This document shows, piece by piece, positions 1 through 5,844 of a DNA stretch of 7,456 nt. How positions within the stretch are numbered: the stretch's first letter is position 1; each line of letters begins with the position of its first letter. The notes beneath the pieces are model-generated. The model ran no database searches, was not told where the DNA came from, and was given only the letters and a program-made list of their open reading frames with translations. Source of the stretch: Armatimonadota bacterium (lineage in GTDB: Bacteria; Armatimonadota; Armatimonadia; Armatimonadales; Armatimonadaceae); the NCBI GenBank assembly GCA_014380985.1, contig JACMIU010000613.1:1-7456 (forward strand), read 5' to 3'. A program made the translations under genes and the position numbers.

Positions 1-752
1 CTGTTTTGAAACGAAAAAGCGTGAAACTCGTCTTTCTTGCCGGTTGAGGAAATACCAACCACCTGCGCTCGGTTACTGATAGCGAGTGGCACGGACACCT
101 GCCCCCGAATCGCCTTTATCGTCATGACCTTGCCGTCCTGCCAAACGAAACCGGTTATGCCACCGAGCCTCGACGCAAAGTATCCGGAGATTTGCCCCGC
201 GTCATTAATTCCGGTTGCCGCGCTGAACGCGCTATCAGGGAGCAGTTCGCGCATCTTGCCGTTCTCGTAGGAAAAGCCGTGAATCGTTTCGTCGTCTTTA
301 GTCTGCGATAACCCGACCACCACGCCACTTTTGTTGATGTCGTATGCGAGACTGTTCTCGCCGCCCAGCGTTCCGAGGTCGGTTGCCTTTTCGCCGCCCT
401 TGCCGACGAACGCATGAACCGTTTCGGAGCCGGACAGTTGCGCCACACCGACCGTTTCCCCGCCGCTGTTTACCGCCGTGGCTTGCGCGACCTCACCGCC
501 CAGCGAACCGACCGGACACATTTCCTCGCCCTGCGTCACAAAGCCGACCACGGCGTCATCGCCGCGAACAAACGATGTCCCCGCGACCTGCCCGCGTTCG
601 TTGATGCCGGACGCAATCGAGATACTGCCGCCGAGCGTTCCGAGGTCTTTCACGGCGTACTTCGGCGATTCATAGGACTGCGGCGACGCGACAAGGGCGA
701 CGAGCGATGCCGTGAGAATGGCGGATGCGGCATGGTGACGGGTGATGGTCAT
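1..752 (-). CDS. HAF-repeat exported protein (paralogue A), C-terminus beyond the window
   Basis: An open frame of 250 codons runs without a stop from the ATG at 752 to the left edge, so the gene is cut by the window rather than broken. The N-terminus (MTITRHHAASAILTASLVAL) is a signal peptide: basic start, hydrophobic core, then about residue 24 the mature part. From residue 32 come imperfect repeats of about 40-48 residues with the HAF-family pattern: DLGTLGG, then a GIN/AIN..GQVVG segment, then a HAF/HGF plus Tyr/Trp-x-x-Gly segment. About five units are visible; the first and third carry DLGTLGG exactly. AAAGGA lies 8 bases upstream of the ATG. It lies 40 bp downstream of a paralogue of the same architecture and is probably co-transcribed with it. 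HAF proteins are exported, but their biochemical role is unknown. Exported location is well supported; function is not. Confidence 0.85.
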   Translation of the reverse strand, partial: MTITRHHAASAILTASLVALVASPQSYESPKYAVKDLGTLGGSISIASGINERGQVAGTSFVRGDDAVVGFVTQGEEMCPVGSLGGEVAQATAVNSGGETVGVAQLSGSETVHAFVGKGGEKATDLGTLGGENSLAYDINKSGVVVGLSQTKDDETIHGFSYENGKMRELLPDSAFSAATGINDAGQISGYFASRLGGITGFVWQDGKVMTIKAIRGQVSVPLAISNRAQVVGISSTGKKDEFHAFSFQN

Positions 753-760
753 GGTAAAAA

Positions 761-766
761 TCCTTT
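761..766 (-). promoter_or_regulatory. Ribosome-binding site of HAF paralogue A
   Basis: AAAGGA on the minus strand, 8 bases before the ATG at 752. It supports this start, and the start aligns with the paralogue upstream. Confidence 0.6.
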
Positions 767-792
767 GCTGTAGTGTACCCGGCGCACACGAT

Positions 793-1935
793 TTAACCGC
801 GTCGCCGCTTGCGAAAGTTTTCAGCAAGCGCGACGAACGCCCCACTTGCCGCAAGAATCAGGAGCGACACCGCGCCCGGTGTCAGTGCCGAACCGCGCAT
901 GGGGTCGAGACGCAGGGCGTGATAAACATCGTCGCCCCCGACAAAACCGGTCGCCGCGATTTGCCCTACGTCGTTGATGCCATACGCGCTCTCGACCTCG
1001 TAGCCGTCCGCGTCTCGCAGGCGCGTGTTCAGGTCAATCATTTTGCCATCTTCGACAATAAAGCCGTGTGCCACTTTGTAGCCATAAAGTGTGGAGAAGC
1101 CCACCACCTGCCCAGCGTCGTTGATGCTTCGTGCTTCACTGTAATCACCGCCGAGTGTGCCAAGATCACTAATTTTACCAGAGGCATTGTCGTAAATAAA
1201 AGCGTGTTCGGTATCCTTTGCCATCGTGTCTCCTACGCCGACTATCTTACCGCGCCCATTCAACCCAAGTGCGAAGGTCGCACGTCCCCCTATTGAAGGA
1301 AGGACGCAATGTGTATCTCCTTGCCAAAGAAACGAACATATCTCCTTGCGTTCGCGCCAAAAAAAGTAACCAACAATTTGGTTACAATCATTGATAGCGG
1401 TGGCGGTAGCAAAATCGCCGGACGGAGAAAACCCTTCCATCGTGCCATTCTCATAGCGGAAAGCGTGTGTTGATTTGTTGTTAGCGGTTTGAGAGCTACC
1501 AACAATCACACCGCGATTGTTGATGGCACGTCCGCCCGCATTGTCGCCGCCGAGCGTACCAATGTCGGTTAGTTTACTGCCGTCCCAAACGAAAGCGTGA
1601 AATTGGTCTATGTGCGGCAATTGCGATATGCCAACTACTTGTCCCCCATCATTGATACCATTCGCTTGAGCGACTTCGCCGCCCAGCGACCTGACCAGAC
1701 GCATCTCGTCGCCCTGTGCCACAAAGCCACGCACCGCATCATTATTTGACGTGAGTGACCAACCAATGACTTGCCCGCGCTCATTGATGCCGTTCGCAAA
1801 CGAAACCGTGCCGCCCAGTGTTCCCAAATCCGTGACGATGTACTGTTGCGGTTGGTGACTTTGCGGCGTGGCGACAAGGATAGCAAGCGAAACGGCAAAC
1901 AGTGCAAAGGCGGCGCGGTGACGGGTCAGTAACAA
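793..1935 (-). CDS. HAF-repeat exported protein (paralogue B) with C-terminal sorting-like tail
   Basis: A 380-residue protein with a signal peptide (to about residue 24), seven HAF-type repeats (about residues 34-345) and a C-terminal hydrophobic helix followed by FRKRRRG. Repeat landmarks include YIVTDLGTLGG, SLGGEVAQANGIN, DIGTLGG, SIGG and a second DLGTLGG, each followed by an IN..GQVVG and a HAF/HGF element. The open frame can begin at a TTG at 1944, but AGGAG would be only one base from it. The TTG at 1935 sits 10 bases after AGGAG and aligns exactly with the ATG of paralogue A (LLLTRHRAA against MTITRHHAA), so it is preferred. The tail (residues 351-380: LTPGAVSLLILAASG, then a basic end) resembles PEP-CTERM-type signals in layout but has no Pro-Glu-Pro. 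Seven units suggest a seven-bladed beta-propeller, which is inference. Molecular function is unknown; surface or envelope display is likely. Confidence 0.88.
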   Translation of the reverse strand: MLLTRHRAAFALFAVSLAILVATPQSHQPQQYIVTDLGTLGGTVSFANGINERGQVIGWSLTSNNDAVRGFVAQGDEMRLVRSLGGEVAQANGINDGGQVVGISQLPHIDQFHAFVWDGSKLTDIGTLGGDNAGGRAINNRGVIVGSSQTANNKSTHAFRYENGTMEGFSPSGDFATATAINDCNQIVGYFFWRERKEICSFLWQGDTHCVLPSIGGRATFALGLNGRGKIVGVGDTMAKDTEHAFIYDNASGKISDLGTLGGDYSEARSINDAGQVVGFSTLYGYKVAHGFIVEDGKMIDLNTRLRDADGYEVESAYGINDVGQIAATGFVGGDDVYHALRLDPMRGSALTPGAVSLLILAASGAFVALAENFRKRRRG

Positions 1936-1945
1936 GGTTTTCAAA

Positions 1946-1950
1946 CTCCT
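1946..1950 (-). promoter_or_regulatory. Ribosome-binding site deciding the TTG start of HAF paralogue B
   Basis: AGGAG on the minus strand lies 10 bases before the TTG at 1935 but only 1 base before the alternative TTG at 1944, so it favours 1935. It can pair weakly with an upstream TCCT (plus-strand agga at 1969-1972), with an inner GCGT/ACGC stem (1954-1957 and 1961-1964). Partial masking of the site is possible but unproven. Confidence 0.55.
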
Positions 1951-2002
1951 ATCGCGTTAGACGCTTGCAGGATGTGAAACCTTACCGATCATCCCGCCCG
2001 AT

Positions 2003-2974
2003 TTACCCGATATGCCCAAACGGTTCGGTCGCCGCCGACTTCGCCACAATCCGCAAAAGTGCCGCAAGCATTTCGGTGCGATCCACGCCGTTTAGCGCGA
2101 GTGCCGCCTGTGTTTCGACGTAGCCGAACGGCACGCCCATATCGTAGCGTTCGCCGCGGGTTTCGACCGCGACATACCGCTCCTGCGACCGAAGCATATC
2201 CATACTGCTGGTCATTTGAATCTCGCCGCCTTCGCGCAGGTTGTTGTCAATGTGGTGTTGCAAACAATCGAAAATCGTTGGCGGAAACACATGCATTCCG
2301 AAAAAGCACAGGTAGTAGCCGCGCTTTACACCGGGCGTTTGCAAATGTTCGGCGGCATACTCAATCGTCGGCTTTTCGTACATCGCGGTAATATCGTAAA
2401 TCGGCGGGTCGGAGCCGAGCGGATTCCCCTGCACCGTGCCGAACAGATGCAGTTTATCATCTGGGGTTTGTTGCACCGCCGACACCGCGCACCGCGCCAC
2501 ATTGTAGGTTTCAATCACCTGCTCCGCGCACCGCTTTTTGCCGCCCGCGATATAAATATGGTCGCCCAAAAGAAGCAGAAACGGTTCATCGCCGACAAAC
2601 TCCCTCGCCTGAAAAACGGCATGACCGTATCCTTCGGGGGTCGGTTGCTCAACATACGTGATGCGCTCCTGCATCCGGCGTAGGGCGTCGGCTTGCTCCA
2701 ACGCCCACGCCTTGTTTTTGAACACGCGCCGTTCGGAATCGGTCAGGCGGGCAAAATGTTGCTGAAACGCCGCCGCGCCACCCGGCGACACCACGATACA
2801 AATATCCTCGATGCCGGATTCGAGACACTCCTCGATGATAATCTGAATCGTCGGCTTGGTCACGCCGTCGCGGTCTACCATCGGTAGCAACTCTTTTTGA
2901 ATCGAGCGGGTTGCCGGAAACTGCCGCGTTCCGCGCCCCGCCGCCGTAATCACGGCTTTTCGTACAATTCCCAT
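2003..2974 (-). CDS. galU: UTP--glucose-1-phosphate uridylyltransferase (GalU-like)
   Basis: A cytoplasmic nucleotidyltransferase of 323 residues that would join UTP and glucose-1-phosphate into UDP-glucose, the donor for surface polysaccharide and glycan synthesis. The N-terminus has the nucleotide-binding signature AAGRGTRQFPAT (residues 11-22) and QKELLPMVD (26-34), equivalent to the GalU PKEMLP element. EGYGHAVFQAREFVGDEPF (114-132) is followed by the metal-binding Asp region LLLLGDHI (133-140). YEKPTIEYA (199-207), GEIQMTSSMDML (250-261) and RYDMGVPFGYVETQAAL (276-292) match the later GalU blocks. Length is slightly above the usual 290-300. The frame could open at 3010, but AAAGGA 10 bases before the ATG at 2974 and the family N-terminus select 2974. 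It lies 85 bp downstream of the chaperone gene. A related sugar-1-phosphate specificity cannot be excluded. Confidence 0.9.
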   Translation of the reverse strand: MGIVRKAVITAAGRGTRQFPATRSIQKELLPMVDRDGVTKPTIQIIIEECLESGIEDICIVVSPGGAAAFQQHFARLTDSERRVFKNKAWALEQADALRRMQERITYVEQPTPEGYGHAVFQAREFVGDEPFLLLLGDHIYIAGGKKRCAEQVIETYNVARCAVSAVQQTPDDKLHLFGTVQGNPLGSDPPIYDITAMYEKPTIEYAAEHLQTPGVKRGYYLCFFGMHVFPPTIFDCLQHHIDNNLREGGEIQMTSSMDMLRSQERYVAVETRGERYDMGVPFGYVETQAALALNGVDRTEMLAALLRIVAKSAATEPFGHIG

Positions 2975-2984
2975 GTTTTTATTT

Positions 2985-2990
2985 TCCTTT
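2985..2990 (-). promoter_or_regulatory. Ribosome-binding site deciding the galU-like start
   Basis: AAAGGA on the minus strand, 10 bases before the ATG at 2974, within an A-rich leader. It lies inside the longer open frame that starts at 3010, so it argues against that start. A 6-bp inverted repeat (tggttg 2992-2997 with caacca 3004-3009) lies just upstream of it in the leader. Confidence 0.55.
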
Positions 2991-3059
2991 GTGGTTGCTT
3001 GCCCAACCATTCGAGTGCGCCCGATCCGCCCTAGCTCAACTTAGCACAGGTAAGGCGAC

Positions 3060-4067
3060 CTACTCGGATGATCCGACACCTGCCTTCACTGCCGCTTCCT
3101 TTACTGCGTCCCAAACGGTTTGATAAGTAGCGGACGCTTCAAATCGCGCCGCCATCTTTTTTTGCAAAATACTGTTGCGAATCGCTTGGTTTTTCGGCTC
3201 GGAAAGTTTGAGTTGCACCATTTGGCGGCACACAAGCGGAGCGGCATCCTCAAACGGTATCTTGAACTCTGGCAACCTCTTCTCTATCTTTATCCATGCT
3301 TTGACGCCCTTTTGCTGAAAGTCCACCGCTCCGAAATATTGTCCCTCTGGCGTCCTCATCACTTTAGACTGCATTGCCTCCGTGAGAGTGTTTACCGGCA
3401 CGGGTTGCGGCAACAGCCCGCCTGTTCCGCGCATCTGCGGCGGATTCAATCGCTTTGCAACCGAGTCAAAATCTTGACCACTTGCGAGTGCGGCTTTGAC
3501 TTTGCGGAAATCCAGCGAGTCACCCTTCGCCACAATTAAGCGCATCTGCACCCGTGCCGCAAGTCCGAACGAAGTACGATTTTCGTTGTACGTTGAGCGG
3601 ACTTCCGCTTCACTCAATTTCAGTAGTTTGACATACAGCGCAGTTTCCGCCAATTGAACGCGCAGATCGTTTTTGATTTCTTCGGGCGTTGTGCCTTGCT
3701 CCCGCATTGCCGTATCGTAGTCTTTGCCGGGAAACTGTGCGGCGAATAGTTTCTTTTGTATAGTGAACATTTTATCCACCTCGGCATCTGTTGGGGCAAC
3801 GCCAAGCCGTTTGGCTTCGGCTATGATCACAATGTTGCTGACGAGTTGGTCAAGAACTACCCGCTCGGCGTTGGTCGGCTGCCCGCCGGGGACATTCACG
3901 GTTTGGCGTTCTAACTGCTTGATGTACTCATCTTGCGTGACAACGACCCCGTTGATTTTTGCAAACACCGGTGAATCCATCTCGGTTTCCTCTGGCGTTT
4001 GCGCGAAGCAAGGCAACGCTATCAGCGTTGCCGCAAACGAAAAGATCACTCGCTGTTTCATTGTCAT
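3060..4067 (-). CDS. SurA/PrsA-like exported peptidyl-prolyl isomerase-family chaperone
   Basis: A 335-residue exported protein with a signal peptide (MTMKQRVIFSFAATLIALPC, cleavage likely after CFA at 22). The SurA-type N-terminal domain begins AKINGVVVTQDEYIKQL (36-52) and continues with a helical LDQLVSNIVIIAEAKRLGV segment (72-90) and repeated charged helices to about 160. A parvulin-like domain follows (about 171-265), with the pattern RVQMRLIVA, FDSVAKRLNPP, GGLLPQPVP, EGQYFGAV and KAWIKIEKRLP. Both His residues usual in active parvulins (at the RLIVA and KAWIKI positions) are absent, so chaperone activity without isomerase activity is likely. A final helical segment (about 270-335) may complete the SurA fold. 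The frame is open from 4280, but that extension is Arg-rich and lies over the neighbour. The ATG at 4067 overlaps the phosphatase stop by ATGA, indicating translational coupling. Likely periplasmic; substrates unknown. Confidence 0.85.
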   Translation of the reverse strand: MTMKQRVIFSFAATLIALPCFAQTPEETEMDSPVFAKINGVVVTQDEYIKQLERQTVNVPGGQPTNAERVVLDQLVSNIVIIAEAKRLGVAPTDAEVDKMFTIQKKLFAAQFPGKDYDTAMREQGTTPEEIKNDLRVQLAETALYVKLLKLSEAEVRSTYNENRTSFGLAARVQMRLIVAKGDSLDFRKVKAALASGQDFDSVAKRLNPPQMRGTGGLLPQPVPVNTLTEAMQSKVMRTPEGQYFGAVDFQQKGVKAWIKIEKRLPEFKIPFEDAAPLVCRQMVQLKLSEPKNQAIRNSILQKKMAARFEASATYQTVWDAVKEAAVKAGVGSSE

Positions 4068-5098
4068 TTCGCGGCGTCTTTCTTTGGTTCGAGTAGTTCG
4101 GCGAGCAACCGCAACAGGTGCGGCGCAATCGAATCCCGAAGTGCCGCGTTCGCGTAGCCGACCCACGACACATCGGCGCGAATATCGAGCGGCGCGGACA
4201 GGCGTTCGCCGTTTTCGTCCGACACAAATACTCCGGCTTCGCGGGCTATCAGTTCGGTGCAAATGTCGTAAGGATGACAAACCAACTTCTTCGGCAGACC
4301 GTAAGCCCCGAAAAACACCGGGCGCAAATCGGCGATAAAGCGGTCATGCCCGACAATCAGTTCCGCCAATTGCCCGCCGGAGCAGATATACTCATCGTCG
4401 AAAATCAGTGGGTTCTCGCCCGAACTGTCCAGAACAGCATCGAAAAGCGCGGTTTCAAACGCGGCAATTTCGGCTTTCGCGGCAGGAAAGAACTTGGCCA
4501 CGCTCGAAAAGCCGTGGGCGAGCGTCGGCGACTGCGAAGGGCGCATCGGCAACGTTTTGCGCTCATCGGTGAAAACGTTGCGCGATTCGCGGTTCGCCCC
4601 GCCGCCCACGGTCGCCCACAATTGGTCGGCGAGCAAATGGCGTGTGGTCGGCAGTTCGGTCATTACCGCCGCTTCAATATCGGAGAGATTTGTGCCGTGT
4701 CCTTTGTTCGGCGCAACGGCGGACAAAATCCACGCCGAGCGTTTGTTGTACATGATGTTGCGCGTTCCGTCAATCGGGTCAACAATCATCAAAAATTGTG
4801 CTTCTTCTTCGGTCGTATGGTCGGGGAAAACGCGCCAACCGTTGCCTTCGATTCCTTCCGAGATTAGCACGAACGGGGCTTCGCTGCTCCATTCTTCACA
4901 AAAGGCAAACAGGATTTCCTCGCTGTGTGCGTCAATCGTGTAGATCGTGTCGCCGCCGCGCACATCGGCTACCCCGGCAAGCGCGTCCTGCGTGACGGAA
5001 TCTTCCTGTTCGCGCAAATGCGTGAGCAAGTCGCGTTGCATCCGGTCGTGCAGTTCGCGCATTTTTTGGACGTAGTAGGCGGCGGATTGGGGTAACAC
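4064..5098 (-). CDS. Inositol monophosphatase superfamily phosphatase
   Basis: A 344-residue metal-dependent sugar/inositol-phosphate phosphatase homologue. Visible motifs are YTIDAHSEEI (53-62, the usual acidic D/E segment near the N-terminus), LISEGIEG (78-85, matching the metal-binding Glu region), the family signature DPIDGTRNIMYNKRSAW (107-123; Asp107 and Asp110 bind metal), and HPYDICTELIAREAG (275-289), equivalent to the C-terminal WD..A...EAGG motif. The protein is longer than the typical 260-270 residues, with extra sequence around 160-245. Specificity (inositol, fructose-bisphosphate or nucleotide phosphates) cannot be told. The frame is open to 5311, but that N-terminus is Arg-rich low-quality sequence. 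GTG at 5098 has AAAGG 9 bases upstream, whereas ATG at 5062 lacks a site, so GTG is chosen. Its stop overlaps the start of the chaperone gene. Confidence 0.87.
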   Translation of the reverse strand: MLPQSAAYYVQKMRELHDRMQRDLLTHLREQEDSVTQDALAGVADVRGGDTIYTIDAHSEEILFAFCEEWSSEAPFVLISEGIEGNGWRVFPDHTTEEEAQFLMIVDPIDGTRNIMYNKRSAWILSAVAPNKGHGTNLSDIEAAVMTELPTTRHLLADQLWATVGGGANRESRNVFTDERKTLPMRPSQSPTLAHGFSSVAKFFPAAKAEIAAFETALFDAVLDSSGENPLIFDDEYICSGGQLAELIVGHDRFIADLRPVFFGAYGLPKKLVCHPYDICTELIAREAGVFVSDENGERLSAPLDIRADVSWVGYANAALRDSIAPHLLRLLAELLEPKKDAAK

Positions 5099-5107
5099 AG
5101 ATAAGCA

Positions 5108-5113
5108 CCTTTC
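5108..5113 (-). promoter_or_regulatory. Ribosome-binding site deciding the GTG start of the phosphatase
   Basis: GAAAGG on the minus strand, 9 bases before GTG at 5098. The next in-frame ATG (5062) has no purine-rich site before it. Confidence 0.5.
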
Positions 5114-5130
5114 ACACGGACGAAGCACGT

Positions 5131-5217
5131 GCGCCGCTACAATTCGCCGGGCGCGGCGCGGCTTCCTGCCCGCTTTCGCTGGGGCGCACAAATCAACCAC
5201 GACGCGAACGGCAGGAA
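5131..5217. repeat. Two inverted repeats in the spacer between the membrane-protein and phosphatase genes
   Basis: TTCCTGCC (5163-5170) is complementary to GGCAGGAA (5210-5217), and inside it TTCGC (5175-5179) to GCGAA (5204-5208), giving an 8+5 bp interrupted stem with a loop of about 24 bases. Next to it GCGCCGC (5131-5137) pairs with GCGGCGC (5153-5159) around a 15-base loop. Neither is followed by a T run on either strand, so a Rho-independent terminator is not supported. A transcript-processing or attenuation element, or degenerate repeat sequence, is possible. Confidence 0.4.
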
Positions 5218-5238
5218 TACGAACCCGCACAGAATCGG

Positions 5239-5844
5239 CTAATCGTCGTCGCTTGTGTCCGGGTTCACGCTCGCCGCTTTTATCGCGGCTCCGCCACCGA
5301 GCAAGATACATAGCACGCCGAAAATAATGCCGAAAACGCTACCGCCGGAGAAACTCGACCACACGCCCGCCACGGAGAATCCGATGCCGAGCAAGCCCGC
5401 TGCGATAATCGTGAACGGATTGTCTTTTTGCGCGACCGCGCCAACGGCGAAACCGATAGCGAACCCGACGCCGACCGCGATAAACGACAGGTTGAAGGAA
5501 AGCGTTTGCACAAACCATAGCCAACCGGCAAGGCAAACCGCACCAACCACAAGACCCGCCGCAAGCGATCCGGCGATACGCCCCGCCGGTAAATCGTCCT
5601 CGTCCGCTTCGTCTCGCGGTGCGGACGGTCGGGAACTTACCGGAGCGGGGGATGGGGGCGCGTCGAAACGCGACGCCGTACCCGTCGTCGGGGGCGACGC
5701 GAAGCGCGACGGCGCGGTGGGATTTGTGGGCGCGGTGGCGACCGGGGCAGGCATCGGCAGGGTAGGCGCGGGGGGTGTCACAGGCGCAGGAGGCGACCCA
5801 CCCCCCAGCGGAGCAAGTCCGGTAGATATATCGTCGTTTGGCAT
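5239..5844 (-). CDS. Pro-rich N-terminal, four-helix membrane protein of unknown function
   Basis: A 201-residue protein I do not recognise as a named family. Residues 1-85 are low-complexity and rich in Pro, Ala, Ser and Thr, with a short repeated motif (SRFASPP at 46-52, SRFDAPP at 58-64), ending in an acidic patch (DEADEDD, 78-84). Four predicted membrane helices follow: about 90-112, 118-138, 144-164 and 169-188. These are Gly/Ala-rich, with GWLWFVQ at the first helix end and AIGFAVGAVAQKDNP between the second and third. The tail is acidic (NPDTSDDD). The layout (disordered arm plus small Gly-rich membrane domain) suggests an inner-membrane protein with a cytoplasmic arm; topology is inference. 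The ATG at 5844 has only a weak GAAAG 10 bases upstream. It is divergent from the toxin-antitoxin pair. The frame continues for 33 codons past its TAG. Confidence 0.72.
   Translation of the reverse strand: MPNDDISTGLAPLGGGSPPAPVTPPAPTLPMPAPVATAPTNPTAPSRFASPPTTGTASRFDAPPSPAPVSSRPSAPRDEADEDDLPAGRIAGSLAAGLVVGAVCLAGWLWFVQTLSFNLSFIAVGVGFAIGFAVGAVAQKDNPFTIIAAGLLGIGFSVAGVWSSFSGGSVFGIIFGVLCILLGGGAAIKAASVNPDTSDDD

Larger units (their letters stand above)
1..1935 (-). repeat. Tandem gene duplication of HAF-repeat genes
   Basis: The two neighbouring minus-strand genes encode proteins that align in the same register from the signal peptide through every visible repeat. Examples are TRHRAA/TRHHAA, GINERGQV in both, DAVRGFVAQGDEM/DAVVGFVTQGEEM, VRSLGGEVAQA in both, and HAFRYENGTM/HGFSYENGKM. 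Conserved register across the whole length shows duplication of a complete gene rather than independent growth of repeats. At DNA level this appears as a recurring plus-strand string of the type gccgcc(c/g)agcgttccgaggtc. Divergence is substantial, so the duplication is not recent. Confidence 0.8.

Noticed and set aside
1..1935. Recurring gccgcc(c/g)agcg strings as a CRISPR array or dispersed DNA repeat
   Set aside because: They are unevenly diverged, in codon register, and encode the LGTLGG part of each HAF repeat, so they are protein repeats.
2975..3010. ATG at 3010 as the galU-like start
   Set aside because: The extra 12 residues precede the conserved family N-terminus, and the clear ribosome-binding site lies downstream of this ATG.
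4000..4067. Lipoprotein signal in the chaperone (ALPC)
   Set aside because: Pro just before Cys does not fit the lipobox; cleavage after CFA by ordinary signal peptidase is more likely.
4068..4280. N-terminal extension of the chaperone frame up to 4280
   Set aside because: It is antisense-like Arg-rich sequence within the phosphatase gene and would bury the signal peptide that begins at 4067.
4118..4867. Plus-strand 249-residue open frame
   Set aside because: It lies wholly antisense to the phosphatase motifs, is Arg/Gly-rich and shows no domain.
5131..5217. Rho-independent terminator after the membrane-protein gene
   Set aside because: The stems are present but no T run follows on either strand.
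5099..5311. N-terminal extension of the phosphatase frame up to 5311
   Set aside because: The extra 71 residues are Arg-rich with no family similarity and overlap the end of the membrane-protein gene in another frame. GTG at 5098 has a good ribosome-binding site.
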